DNA from: Notospermus geniculatus
Lineage: Eukaryota > Nemertea > Pilidiophora > Heteronemertea > Lineidae
Length of the DNA: 64,000 bases
Assembly (NCBI GenBank): GCA_002633025.1
Contig: NMRB01002746.1
Location: forward strand, 23,219 to 87,218
Direction of reading: 5' to 3'
Made by a program: the position numbers and the translations under genes. Of this stretch, positions 44,722-58,200 are shown piece after piece. Positions within the stretch are counted from its first letter, which is position 1. The number at the start of each line of letters is the position of its first letter. Under the pieces are notes generated by a model, which ran no database searches, had not been told where the DNA came from, and saw only the letters and a list, made by a program, of their open reading frames with translations.

Positions 44722-47700
44722 GTATTCGCATCATCAGCAATGCAGGAGGTGTGAACCCAATCAGTTGTGCCCACGCCATAAAGAAAATCTGTGCAGCAGC
44801 AGGAATTGAAATGAAGATAGCTGTGGTAACTGGGGATGACATTATGCCTATGGTAGGTTGGTCCTGAGGCCAGACTTTTTTTATTTTTCGGATTACGGAT
44901 CCGCCGACGTTTGTTTTTGCCAAAACAGAAAAAAAATAAAATTCAGATATTCAGCTATTTTTATTTTTATTTTCCCTCCGAACTTGAGCTTCACTGCGGT
45001 TACTGGGCGGGAAAAAATAAAACCATAAAATTTACCTAGCGTACGTTGTTTCAAAGGTCTCTCTCCTGCCTCCCAGCGCGGCCGGCCATGTGCGATGGCA
45101 TGGGATTGTAAAAAAAATGTTTTCAGTGGCTTTGAACAGATGTGACTGAGTCCTCATCTGGTAAATTTTATTTTTATTCATCCTCCGACATAGTCTGCAA
45201 GGAATTGAAACCGATCCCCCGACAAAAAAAAAATAAAAATTGTTCTTCCTGCAATTTTTATTTTTATTTTTATTCCTTCCTCCGACATTTCCTAAACAAG
45301 AAAAAAATCCGTAATCCTAAAAATAAAAAAAGTCTGGCCTGACTTGTCAAATATCAGATGGACAGTTAGGCCTACTGTGATTCTTGAATGACATTTGTGT
45401 CTTGGCTAAAATTCTTAAAGCGAGCTTATGAATGTTTGGTGATAGTTAATATTCTATTGATGAAACAAAGAAACGGTTGCATGTAGTTGGTGGAGTATTT
45501 GAAATGTGATGCTTTTTAAACTTTTAATGTTTTGTCTTCCTTTTTAGTTTGTGCTTCTTGTTTTTCCAAGCTTAGGGCAACTGTGCCTGAAACCTTCCTA
45601 AATGTTTGCTATGTGGTCTTTTTGCGATTGTTGTCTTGTATCATGCTTGGTCAGGGACCTCAGTAGTTTTGAGAGTAGCAGGCTACTACTCCGAGTGGGA
45701 GTCTATTTTTTGTCTGTTTCATCTACATTTACTATAGGTATGTGCAGCACCTCTGCAAAGCACTAGGAGGCTACCATGAACCACCAAGAGGGGAAGTAGC
45801 AGTCACCTTCCTAGTTTTGAGGGACTTACTTGGTTTCTTCCATTTTTCTTGAGCAGTTGCTAGTTATTTAGCTGTTTTCATTTTAGATTAATGATGAAAG
45901 GGTGGATGCATTGATGGTAAGGACTCCTGGAATGCCTGATTACAGCATCACGTCTTCTCATCTTATTCTAACACAGCAATAGATATTTCAGCTCCACTAA
46001 CGGCAGTCATTTTGACAAATGAAAACCATCCTCTAGGTTCCCATTACGATGTAGTTTATGACATAAAAATAAATTCTGTGCTGCCTGCCTTAATGCATGT
46101 TGATCCTACTTAGTAAAGGGAGATGCTGAAGCAGTATAGAGAGGGCCTAATGTTCTTTGTTCCAGTTTAGATTTCTAACAAATTTACTCTGGCTGTAAGA
46201 GGTGGATGCAATTCGTACATACATGTAACAAGATCATTGTGTTCTGATGTCCTTGTCCTGCTTTTGCTTAGAATATGGTGTCATAAAATGAAGTTTACAA
46301 GTAAATGCAATGCTGGAGCTTTTTGGAGGGAAAGAACGTGGAGAATTTGCAGCAAGTGGATTAGAACCCCTCCTACATGTATAATCCAGTAATTAGACCT
46401 CCTGATCAGTGACCTTGCTGCCAGTGTATAAAGACTAAAATTGTATGTCACCAGCATTCGCGTTGAACACCACTCTGGTTGTGAAATATTTTCAATCTAA
46501 AAAATAGCTTTGGGTTTCCTCCTCAAGAAATTCAACAATGTTCACTCAGCTTCTGGCTTATTGTGCACATCAGGCCTTTATATTCCTTAATTTGGGCTAT
46601 TTCTGTTGACAGTGGTATTGGGCCAAAGGCCCCCATCAGAGTGCTGAAGGCGTGATCTGGGGGGAGGGCGAGGGGGGGTTTCCCCCCTCATTAGAAATTT
46701 TTTTCGAAAATAGAGGATAAAAGACGCCATTTCCAGGCACCTGAGATTCCCATTTAAATGTAAAACAAGACCCAAATTTGGGCGCCCTTAATTTGGGCTC
46801 CGACGTTAAACGTCGTTAATTTGGGGGAATATAAAGGCCTGCACATGTCCTCCATATCACTGTCGACTTGTGACTTCTTTCTGCCGACTTTCCGTTACTG
46901 TTGCAATCACCTTGCCTACCTTGGGAAACTGGGTACCATGCTGTATCTATAATTAACGTATTTGGCCCTTTTGTGTGTGACTAACTTATCCCATGATTCC
47001 TATTTTCAGACGAAGGAAGTGAGCAAGATGGGCTTCAAGGACCTTGTGTCTGGAGACGCCTTCCCATCCAGAGTCCACAGTATGAATGCCTATCTGGGGT
47101 TAGTAATTCAATTTCTAAGTACCGGTAATAGCTTTCTGAGGCAAAGTTCACATCAGAACTTAGCAAAGTGGAACTGTGACAGGGATGTCATTTGTTAAGT
47201 TGGCACTACATGTAGTTATTTCGACACTAACCAGGAACACGTGAAGACACTGTGCTGCTTCTTTGCTAAATTGAATAAGCCAACCTAAGCCAGATGAAAG
47301 TGAATAAAGTAACTTTGGTTTTAATCACAAGAAATAAAATACATTTTTTCAGTGCTGGTCCAATTGCTCGAGCCCTTGATCTTGGTGCTGACATTGTGCT
47401 GACTGGGAGATGTGCTGATAGTGCTATTGCGTTGGGGCCTTTGCTACATGAGGTAAGCTATCATCTTTACTTATCGTAGATTGTCCTGAAAAATGGTTTC
47501 CAGGGTTTTTGTGCTTCAGTACCCCGTAAATGCTTGTATCACACCATCAGATTGTTCCAAGAAATCAAGGGTTGAGACCCAAATTTTCTCTTGTCTTAGT
47601 GATTCATCAGGATAGAATATTCAGGTGGCCAGTTTCTCAAAGATCTTAGTGACAATTATACGACCTTGTGGCTTTCATTTCCAGTTCAAATGGGACAGGG

Positions 47701-50700
47701 ACAGTTACGATCTGCTGTCAGCAGGGAGGTAGGTGAAAATGTCATGAGCTTTTATTTTTTGTCATCAGTGCAAACCTGTATTTTCCCCCACCACAGGAAT
47801 CATTTGTTTTCACCCCAAGTTTATTCATCTTTTCCAGCTTGGCAGGTCACCTTATTGAATGTGGTGCTCAAAGTACAGGTGGTGTATTCACAGACTGGTT
47901 TAAAATAAAAGACTGGTAAGTTAATTCTTCAGGAAATGTACTTGCTGATTGCCATTCCACAACAGAAAATTGCAGTAAGATTGCAGACTTCTGTTCATAG
48001 ATGTATGTACAGGTACATGTACCATTATCATATTTTGGCAAATGAAGTGAACAGGCTTGTATGCCGGACCCAATTTTTATGTGGTGATAGTTGCACAACA
48101 TGGATAAGCCATACTCGCCTGTAAGCAGATGCCCAATTCCAGTATATCTGCATCATGAGTTTCTTCATGAATATTTTTAGGGACAATATAGGCTTCCCAA
48201 TCGTTGAGTGTTCAAAAGATGGCAGCTTCCTCCTCACCAAGCCCCCAAAAACCGGAGGCCTTGTATCGCGAGCTACAGTTGGAGAGCAACTCGTTTATGA
48301 GATAGGAGACCCAGCTAGTTACATACTCCCTGATGTCGTCTGTGATTTTACCAATGTCAAAATCGAGGAGATTCCTGGTAATTTAATTTCTTATTTTTGA
48401 ATCAAATTTGAGGCGATGAATTTCATGAATAATGTCTTGGGGAAGAGATTTCACTAGAGCAGTGTCCATGTCAGTTGGGCGCAGATCCAAGGGGGGGGGG
48501 CACATGGGGCACGTGCCCCCTTTGGGCCAAAAATCTGTAAAATCGACTGTGAAATTCTGGAATTGGGAGCAAATCTTTGAAATTCACTACAGATTTCAAT
48601 GTTTAGTAGCACAAGGTGCCCCCTCATTTCCCAAATCCTGGATCCACCACTATTAGTTCTGGGAATGTAAGGTTTGTCACATCCCATCCCTCATGTGAAT
48701 TCCNCCCCCCGCAAGATTGCTGGTCTTCCATGGGATCCCTGTTCTACCAATTTTACTGGTGGATTTTCTAATGACAAGCGCTTTTGTATTGATACTGAGT
48801 TGTCTTTTAAACCAATTTCATGAAAGTCACTCCCCATCAAAATTTGGTTGCTTTCCATTTCAGGACGTGCTGGTCAAGCGGTTAAAGTGACCGGTGCCAA
48901 GGGCTATCCTCCTCCTCGAGATTATAAAGTGTGTGCCACATACTCTGACGGCTACAGAGCTACTGCAGTGTGTCTTGTGGGTGGACCTGAGGCATTGGTA
49001 AAGGGTAGAAAAACAGCCGACGCTATACTGAAAAGGTGAAGAGATTTTAAGGAAAAATATCCTGATTTTCTTCCAGACTGTCCAGCCAGTTTCTGTAATG
49101 GCAAATGAAGACTTCATTTTGGCCTGCAAGCAAAATGATCAGGGTGGACCAGAAATGATGAATTATTAATGTTTTCCTTGATTTCCAGGACCAGAGTGAT
49201 GTTCAAACAGTTAGGAATGGGTGATTACACGGATGTTAATGTCCAGACCATTGGTTCGGAGTCAACATATGGAAATCAGGCTCACATTAACTATGTAAGT
49301 AAATGTTACCGGCAGTACGTTTGGAGTAGATGACAGTTGATTAGCAGTTGTGTTATTTGTTATTTTCACCAAGTTTATTTTGTGCTAGGGGTGTGACTTT
49401 ATTCCATACCTTTCAGGACTTGCGAGAAGCAGCAGTTTGGATAGCTGTTCATCACACGAATAAGAAGGCACTCGAACTGTTTGCCAGAGAAATTGCACCA
49501 GCTGGCACTGGGATGGGTAAGTTGAGCACGTAGATTTTTACGGTTCCTTGAACCTTATGACTTGACCCGAACCCTAGGGTACCTGGGACAACTATGATAT
49601 GAATTGGAGTACTTTGAGATTGCCATATGTCATATGATGCCAAGACATTCACATGTAATAGACCCATTACCCTAATAGTTCTCTTTCCTGTATACTTGTG
49701 GCATCATTTGCAATACCCTAAATACATGTAATATCAGATGCACTTTTCTCATCCTTTAGCTCCGGGATTGACCACTATTGTAGGAGGAAGGCCAAAAGTG
49801 TAAGTAAATGTGGCTCTTCCCTTGAAAAGGTAACGTTGACAAGATCATCATTGTTTGATTCTCAGCCAGGATAGTATTTCACATAATTGAACCTACCGCA
49901 ATTGGCTTTGGCTGAAGTATTACTTTGTGCTAGTTGATGTGTTAACTCCTGGTTCAATCTTCAACTCTTCTAAGTTCATTCATTGAACGAGGAATTATTA
50001 TTTTTTTCAGGTCGCCAGTTTTAAAGTTGTTTTCATTCTTAATTCCACGGGACATGATCAACGTAAATATCATCCCACATCGTCATTCTCACTTTCATGT
50101 CATTTATTTCTACCGGTAATATGTGACCCTCCACTACAAAACCAGTCGTAAGTCGTTCTGAGGTTAGCAAGTTGGAGCCAAATTATTTGTCAATTTCAGT
50201 ATTGTCTGTCTATTGTGAAGGAAAAAATGTTATTGTCTATGAAATAATTCAATAACTGACAAACTGTTACATTTGTTGCAGGTAGAACTGAACATAAATG
50301 ACAGTCACCTTGAAACAGTCGAGGAGCCAGCTGTCAGGGAATCACACAGACGCCCAGCCCCAGCTCCAGTGCCCAAGGAAAACCTCCCACGTGGGGATTA
50401 TACCTTTAGACTAGAGGAACTAGTCTATGCCAGGAGTGGGGACAAGGGGAACACTGTTAATGTGGGTAAGTATTCTTTGTCCATTATTGTTTTGTTATGG
50501 AAAATGCCGTAAACTGATAAAAGAAATCAAAGTTATTCATGGTTGTTCTTACGTTATTCATAAGTTATGTTATTCTTCGGCAGTAAGAGTATGGTTTGTT
50601 CTGCTGTAACATATGGCAACAGTCATGCATGACTGATGGTTGACACTAGCAGGGATCAAAGTTCATATTCTAAAAAAGCAGATTTTGGTCAAAGAGGCCA

Positions 50701-51590
50701 AAAAATCAAGTCGTACACAATACAAAATGCAATAGAACATCAATTTTTTGGGGTTGGACAGAGCAAAATCCAGGTCGCATTTTCGGCCAAATGGTCATGA
50801 ACCTTGAACCCTGATTAGCACAGCACTAAGATGACCTCCCCCCCCCCCCATGTTCATTCCTCTCACATCCTGCTGAAGACAAAGCTGTGGGGAATGGTGG
50901 AAGATCTCCAGCAGACAGTACATTTTGTCGAATGACAAGATTTACGTGTTTGACGGTCATTACTGAACACAGTAAGAACTCAAGAAGAGCTCATTCCAAT
51001 GAATGATTCTCCTTTTCCTCCTCTCGTCCAGGTATTCTTGCCCGTCATCCATCCTATGTGCCATACTTGCGACAAGCATTGACTCCTAAAGCTGTGGCCA
51101 AGTACTTCCAACACCTGTTTGAGGACGGTGTCAACCCTGAGGAGTGTGTACAAAGGTGAGGGCAACTCCACACATAGCTGAGGAATACACAAAATTTCAA
51201 GGTCATGAGACTGGGGTACTCTAAATCCCAAGCTCACCAGATTCCAAGCTCAGGATGCTGCGTGCACCTAATCCCAAGCTTACGACACTGGGCTGCAGAG
51301 AACGACAAATCAGTTTTTTGCTGGGCCTATTCCTGCTTGTGGATCAACATTATAGATAGACACGTACATGTACAGGCAAGAATTCTTTGATATTCTTTTC
51401 CAGGTATGAATTACCAGGTGTCGATGGCTTTAACTTTGTTTTGAAGAACGCTCTCGGTGGTGGAGGAATTGCATCCCTACGCACAGATCCACAAGGAAAG
51501 GCAGTCGCTCAAATGTTCCTGGACTTCCGAGTAAAAGGCGTGCCAAATTTAGTCAAAATTGCCCGTGATGAGATGGAGATAAAATTATAG
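44722..51590 (+). CDS. AtuA-family (formerly DUF1446) protein, 15 exons, N-terminus missing
   Basis: Exons: 44722-44852, 45887-45916, 47010-47098, 47353-47452, 47685-47728, 47838-47915, 48181-48377, 48864-49035, 49189-49294, 49417-49516, 49760-49799, 50011-50062, 50282-50465, 51032-51155 and 51404-51590. All introns are GT-AG and all phases join, giving about 544 codons to TAG without a break. Motifs in order: '[13 protein letters not shown]', 'VVTGDDIMP', 'MNAYLGAGPI', '[13 protein letters not shown]', '[15 protein letters not shown]', '[13 protein letters not shown]', 'VGGRPKVSPVLKLF', a Pro-rich linker 'RRPAPAPVP', then the C-terminal ferredoxin-fold-type domain ('[13 protein letters not shown]', '[14 protein letters not shown]'). 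This is the AtuA family, named for the acyclic-terpene (citronellol/geranyl-CoA) utilisation cluster of Pseudomonas. Its exact reaction is not settled and its animal role is unknown. The bacterial N-terminus (a further 60-80 residues) should lie in the gap at 43819-44599 or upstream. Confidence 0.93.
44868..45339. repeat. MITE with GGCC ends in intron 1 of the AtuA gene
   Basis: The left end is GGCCAGACTTTTTTTATTTT and the right end AAAATAAAAAAAGTCTGGCC. The inverted match continues through CGGATTACGG / CCGTAATCC. It is flanked by TGA on both sides (44865-44867 and 45340-45342). The interior has CCTCCGAC words separated by A/T runs. The 3-bp duplication and GGCC ends fit a PIF/Harbinger-like origin. 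Confidence 0.85.
46571..46841. repeat. 271-bp MITE with CAGGCCTTTATATTCC ends
   Basis: The left end CAGGCCTTTATATTCC and right end GGAATATAAAGGCCTG are perfect 16-bp inverted repeats flanked by CACAT on both sides (46566-46570 and 46842-46846). Further inside, TTAATTTGGG recurs inverted or direct. It lies in the intron before exon 47010-47098. The superfamily is not assigned; a 5-bp duplication is unusual for the common TIR families. Confidence 0.8.
48481..48650 (+). repeat. 170-bp dispersed MITE-like repeat, copy 1
   Basis: About 85% identical by eye to 60043-60220 in the same orientation (GCAGATCCAAG at the start, CCCAAATCCTGGATC at the end, 'CAGATTTCAATGTTTAGTAG' within). The ends GCAGATCCA and TGGATC form the remains of an inverted repeat. 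A run of G near 48490-48500 is probably where the sequence is least reliable. Located in an intron of the AtuA gene. Confidence 0.8.
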
Positions 51591-52302
51591 TATTTCCGCA
51601 GAATTAAGACGATTATTTTTGTGTAAGTGTACATTGATTTGTGATGGTTGTGGCAATTTGTAATTTTACAATGATTAGGGCATTTCAGGACATGAACTAA
51701 TTCAATATTTCCTCTAGAGATTATTATGAATCCAGTCTTAGGCAGATGCCAGATGCAATCTGAATCATGTGCCTTCGTGGCAGGAGGTGGTTTGATCATT
51801 TAGGTTCCTCAGGGCAGGCGGTCTTTCTTAATCATAGAAGAAATTATACAAGGGGAGGAAGTGCAATGCTTCAGCACCCATGAGGATTGTGGGTCTTGTT
51901 CATCCCACATATCTAGAATGCATTTTTTAATGAAACTGCATTACTTTGTCATTCTTGTCAGTTGTTGAATACCTCAGCCTTGCTGAGAGCTGGCAACCTT
52001 CGGGGGGGGGGGACCATTCAATCTTATTTCATTCCATCAGTATGTTTTACTGGAATTCTACTCTATTATAAATGTGGAGTCAATAAGAAGGGGTAAAATC
52101 TTTCTGATAGAAGGGCTCAGTACATACCGGTACATGTACATGGCTTGTCAGATTTTTGTGAAAAATTAGACAGAATCATGTTCTTTTGATGATGTTGGTT
52201 TCTAAAGGTAAAAAGCTACCAGTAAGTAGTAAGTTTCTTGTGGGACCATTTAATCAATAACTTTTTGATCATGTGTATGATGATTTTAACTTATTAAGAG
52301 TG

Positions 52303-52308
52303 AATAAA
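52303..52308 (+). terminator. Candidate polyadenylation signal of the AtuA gene
   Basis: AATAAA lies 713 bp after the stop codon, within 'GAGTGAATAAACTGAAATC'. It is the first canonical signal I noticed downstream, and a 0.7-kb 3' UTR is plausible. No other evidence. Confidence 0.4.
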
Positions 52309-54506
52309 CTGAAATCTTGAGTTTAAATTTAGTTTTTGGCCTCTTTGTTTTATAATAGAGAACCATTTCTTCTGCTCAGCTATGTCAGGATGGTAACGTC
52401 TGCAAATGCAACAGATCACAAAGATCAAGACTTTTGAACATATGAATAGAAATGTCAAGATCTCGGATGGGGAAACTCAGCACATTGCTTCAATTGCAAA
52501 GTCATACTGGACTGATCTGAATGCAATGAATGAGTACAAGAAATGTTTATGAAACAGCAAGTTTTCATTATTCAATACAAAGTACAAGTATTTATACAAA
52601 TATATTATAACTTGAAGATACGTGGTCAGTTGCCTATCATGTTGGAGAGGTATCTCACTGCCTGCTCAGGGCATTCATTGGTCTTACAATGAAAAGATGG
52701 CAATCTTTAACTTGTAAATTGTCCTAAGTTTACGACGAGAGATACAAGTCCCCTAAATATTCTCAATACTTTAGTAATACCCAGTAAATGTACATGTTGT
52801 GGTAAATGAATCATTTGAAAAGTAAAAGTTCAGTGCTCTCAACAGCAAATGAGGCGACATGAAAGGTCCTTCTTCACATTTTCCTTGCAACAGTAAAATC
52901 AACATCCATCCGTGTTCCAAGTTCAGTCCACTAATCACCCTGTGTAGAGTGTGAAGACCTTTCCATTCCAAGGGATCTCGATCAGTTCTTGACCTTTACA
53001 TGGCTTGTCAGATCAAATGACAGTTGTCTAGTCAAATATCTTGGAGTACACATACGGCCCTGCAAAATGAAAGGTATAAGTGAATGATTGAATATTGTGA
53101 TATTTTGGGGATCATATGACAGCCATAGGCCTACCTCGAGGCACTGTGACTAGTGTCGTCGTCACAATAGACTGATAGAAGGGTAAGCCAAGAAGAGTTC
53201 GCCAAAAAAGAGCACCATCACTGGCATCAGTAGGGGTACCGGTAGCGGCTAGGCCTCGCTCTTTCTTAGGCCTAGCACTTCTTCATCAATTTGGAAGTAA
53301 GTGGGTGTATAACAAAGTAGGCAATAATAGGCTAGGGCCTAGGCCTGTATTTATACCGTCTGGAAGAGGAAGAAGCCCAGGGACACTGTCGGTCTACCTA
53401 CCATAGAATATATATTTTCATCTATCTCATTCCTCGCTGAATAAAGGTGCAGTTACCATGATGTGCACATGGTGCATGCAGTCAGTGATGCACCACAGTG
53501 CAGTGCAGTGCATGCAGTGAAGTGCCTACCCTAGCCTAGGGAGGCCTAAAATCGGTGGAAAAACTCATTTTTTACCTATTCTCAATAACACAATTGTTCC
53601 AAAGAAAAGGACAGCATTTTGCACTGTATTTTCTCTTGCCATTTTTTTCTCCATTTCCGGATCTACTTTCTCACGGGGTTGCATTCGGATCATTTTGATA
53701 AATTTTTTAGCAGGTTCTCTGGCATGTCTGGAAAACGTGAGATGTGACCTTGGCCTACTTTCAATTTGTGCTCATGACGTACCGGAACCACCAGAAAAAG
53801 CCCTCGCCTTACTTTGTTATGAAACCCAGTCGCCAATCAATTGATAACAACCATAACATTACGAATAAATGAATAATAAATTCATACAAATATGCGATAT
53901 TGATGGTGGAAACCATCAAATTTATTGAGCTTGATGTCTGTATGCATTTATGTGTGTGGTACGTCAGCAATTAGCAATTGCGCCACCTGGCGGCAGAAAG
54001 TAACACGAGCACCTGTTGAACTTTGACCTACTTTTAATTAAAGGGCAACCTCGTCTCCAGTGCTCAACGTACCCCGCATTCTATCACTGCTTTCACATAT
54101 CGTTTTTTCGGGCCCGACGCGGTAGGACAACCCTGGAAACGAGGTTGATTTAAAGGGATTGAGAAAGAGAGGTACTCAGTCACAAACTCTCTCAAAAACA
54201 CCAATTTTCTCCCTAATTTCACTTTCGATTTTTGTGAATTCAACTGAAAGATTTATATCTGAATTAGTTCTCAAATTTTCCTAATTTATATGCCCTGATT
54301 TGGTCTTTTTCAGGGTGTTTTAAGCCTTCAAAAGTTGGAGTGAATAGCTTGCCCAGCTGTTCATTAATAGGGCCTAGTGACTTCCCCTCTACTCAGCTTG
54401 TCTAAAGTCATCCTTACTAATTTTCTGAGAGAAAGCTAGCTTTGTCCTGGATCCTTCAGGGCTGTACATTGTAATTTGTAGTGCTTTGGTCAATTTGCCT
54501 GTCAAC
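52309..54506. other. Intergenic sequence
   Basis: No gene recognised. A plausible minus-strand splice acceptor (TTTTGCAG at about 53056-53063) could begin the 3'-terminal exon of a minus-strand gene, but no coding motif supports it. Near 53986-53999 there is a fragment of the 'GCCACCTGGCGGC' dispersed repeat. GTGCAGTGCAGTGCA-type simple sequence lies at about 53497-53521. Confidence 0.35.
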
Positions 54507-55185
54507 ATGTGGATAAAGATTGGTTTATTTCTCATATTTGGTAAGTAGAAATATTGGTTTTAATACAATGGCTAGCGTGAAAGCCAGCAGTGGCTCTTTC
54601 CTCTCTTGAAAAGTGATTCCAGCTGTAGAAGTTTGTTTCTTGGTGGGACCTCAGCAGCTGGGCATCAGAACCACCAGCCGGAACACAGGTTCTTGTGTTT
54701 AGGGGACCATAGGCCCGGTCCTTGCACACTATACTGACTAAGTAGGCCTAGTAAGTGTAAATGGTCCCCTGACCACAGGAACCTGTGGGCATAGGCCTAC
54801 AATAGCCTATTGCCAATTCAGTGGCGAGATTTAAGAAGTTAATAAACTTCTGGACCCATATTCATAAAACTACTTAAGTCTAAGTATGACACTTATCCTT
54901 TGTTAAACACAAAAGATAAGTATCACACTTTGACTTAAGTATGTTTATGAAGTATGTTTATGTTTAGATATTGATTATTATTGTTATATACTGGTACGAT
55001 AGGAGAGGAATTGACTCTGTTGATGTTTATTGTAAATAGCTATGACTCGAGTCTACGGAAGAAGGATATTTTCAATGTGTTACAGGAGGACAATATTATG
55101 GGATTACGAGGATCAAATGTTTGAGACTTTATTTCGCAACCGCCCCTCGCGCAGTACAAAAGAGCGGCAAAGTTCCTGATGGAAC

Positions 55186-55220
<35 letters not shown>

Positions 55221-58200
55221 TATGGACTCTGGGAAATAAGCATAGAATGGGCCATTACTGGTCATGGGCCCTTTTTAAGCCAGATACGACTCATTTCATG
55301 TAGGCCTAATATTAAGACAGTTTAAACAGCAAAATGTTCAAAATTGGTGTCCACTAATATGACAGAACACTGGCAAAGATAAAATCATAAAAGCATGAGC
55401 CTTTGTATTAAAGGGCTAATTTTTTAGCCAAGGGTAATTTGTATCCTGAGATGATCACAAAAAGAAGGGACTGGATTGTCTGTCTTTCTTGGTGTAGTAT
55501 GTATGGGATCTTATCCCCTCTAAATTAACTAAGATGCACTAAGAAATTTGCCTGTGATGTCCCTTCAATGTATCAGTTTGAGACATCTCAACTCAAAATC
55601 TTTTATTCAATTTTGTGAAACCATCAGCAGTTCACAGGAAGAAAAATACAAGTTGGAACAGACTTTACCACTCCTTGTAGCAGACTACAAGTTTACTTTA
55701 GGCTAGGATTGGTGTGATCTATTGAAAATTATCTTGATGAGCCATCCCTGGAAGCATTCGACCTGGATTTACCTGCACATTATTAGGATGATTCAGATAA
55801 ATGTTAAAACCTCCCCAGTTGAAGGTAAACATCAGCTACATGCTATCGCTATAGGCTGTTCCAAGTTCATACACCTTCGCTGCTGCACAATAAAATTTTC
55901 AAAATATTTGGCACTTTATAATACATCCTTTTTGACAAGAATATCAAAAGCCATCTGTTTATTGGTGTTAATGATTGAAACTGTGTTCAAGGAACCTTAT
56001 GTAGGTTAGGCTTGAACTTCATAATTTTATCAGAGAGGCTAAATTTCTATTATGTCATATTATCATTGGAATCACTAATACTTAGACCTTTGACATTATT
56101 TTGATCATCATCGCTTGGCAGGGCATTTCTGGTTACGTAGGTGACTACTAAATACCTCTCCCTCATTATTGTTGGATACATACGGTACGTATTTGTGTAG
56201 GCGTATATGATCCAAGGAATTCAACAAAAAAATTCAAAGTGTGTGTATATACCATTTCTATGTGGTATCTTTTTCTTAAGTTTAGGGGGTTATAGTTTCA
56301 GCTAGCCTCCTTCGTAATAAACCACTGCCTGTTGTATCAGATATACATGTTCATCCAGACAGCTGGAACTATCTTTGAATAGGTCATTAGCAATAGAAAT
56401 ACATGTAGTGATTGATTGTATGAGAGATCAGGAAAAACAGTTGCAGCCTACCTAGTTCATATATCACAGGTCAATTATCCCTATTATTTCTAAGAGCAGT
56501 TTATCTCACAGGTCAAGTGATTCCAGAGTGAAATTAACTACCAGTGGGCTATACTGAGTCGGCTTTTTGACACTGGAATTACCGGTATTCTTGTTGGACA
56601 GGATTAAGACGGATTTTAAATTTCTTGACTTGTGTCTGCTTTGATAACTCCAAGAACAGATCTAGGTCTAGGTATGAAATGAACAGAGCTCTTCTGATAA
56701 AGTATGAAATCAATGATGAAATTGCAAGTCTATCTCATCTAAACTTGTAATTAAACCACAGGATGTCAGTCATGTCAGTGGATGGAATGAATAGCTATAG
56801 GCTCTGATTGGTACATTGTAATTATCATTCCTATTCTTCCATAATGTGCGCAGACGTCCTATTCAAAGCGGTACCAGTCCATACCCATATGTCTCATTAA
56901 CATGTTTAACCCTATCCTGGACAGGAACACCACTATGTCAGAAGATGATGATTTTGGGAAGTATATATCAAGTGACAAGAATCTTTGATTGACAAAAAAA
57001 TTCAGTCACTCCAGCATGTCATTTAATGGGGGGGGGGGGGGGGGGTCCNNNNNNNNNNNNNNNNNNNNNNNNNNNNNNNNNNNNNNNNNNNNNNNNNNNN
57101 NNNNNNNNNNGGGGGGTCCTCTCTTGACTTGGTCTCTTGGTTTCAGTGCATTCAATGGCCTTTTGGTCTACAATACATCATTATATCAGGGATTAAGATA
57201 AGAGGAGTAGGCCTATGTGTTTAAAATACTCCTTGGAATCGCAAAATACTCCTCCATTCCAGAACTGAAGGGTGAAGTACATGTACTCCTTGAGATTTAC
57301 CAGTTTGCAATACATGTACTTTACTACAGTAATGGAATACTCCTTTGAAAAGTTATAACTCTTTCAACCTCGGATAAAAGAGTATGATACTCTTTGAAAT
57401 GAGTCTTTGCCCTCCAAAATGATCTACATGTAAAGGCCTGTTATATTCATATGTATAAAAAGATATCAAATTTGGGGCCGTATCCTAGAAGCTTCGCTAA
57501 GGTCTACCTTTAGGTATTGTTTTCCGGGCAGAATACAAAAGCTTAAAGTGGGCCTTAGAGGAGGCTTAGGCCCAAGAGCTGAATGCCAACTACATGGCAT
57601 TATCTCTCAAATTGAATGTCGAGTAGGAGGAAACCAGAGTTTCATGTGTGGGCTGTGAGAGTGGAGAACATGTCCAGCTAAGCAGTCTACTTGGATGGTA
57701 TCTGACTACAGTAGCCTGAAATGAGTCAGACTCACTTCTTTTGTTCAAGTGCTTTCAGCTATTTCCTTTACATGGTGTATATTTCAATGGAATGTCCCGC
57801 AAGTTTACTCAGCTTGTCAGCCTGTGTTATTGGCAGACGTAGTGTTGGGTCAGAGTTGACATTCCAGACTAATTTCACTGCTTTGAATGAATGGAAAGTC
57901 ATTGAGCCAAACTGCATGACTGACATCAGTTTAAAAATGAAATGAAGAGCGTATTGAAGAGACTCCTCAAATCAGTCACTCAAAAATTTTGAGGATGAAA
58001 CTTTTAACATGAAGTTTATATTCAGTCTAAAGTGCTGCATGTGATGCCTACTTGAAAGACGGAGCTGAGCTCTACACCTCAACTCTTTCCTGCTGCTGTT
58101 TTCTTGTGGTTTCTTTTGTCCTTGTTGCCACTGTTTGTTTGATTTTTGTTTGTCCCTTTGACAGATTTTATCTTTTCTTACTGCAAAATGAAAGCAGTCT

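Noticed and set aside
43537-44809. Long open frames across 43.5-44.8 kb on both strands
   Set aside because: They are produced by the 781-N gap; only the real exon at 44722-44852 has support.
55040-55255. Serine-run protein on the minus strand
   Set aside because: It is generated by the (GAT)n microsatellite.
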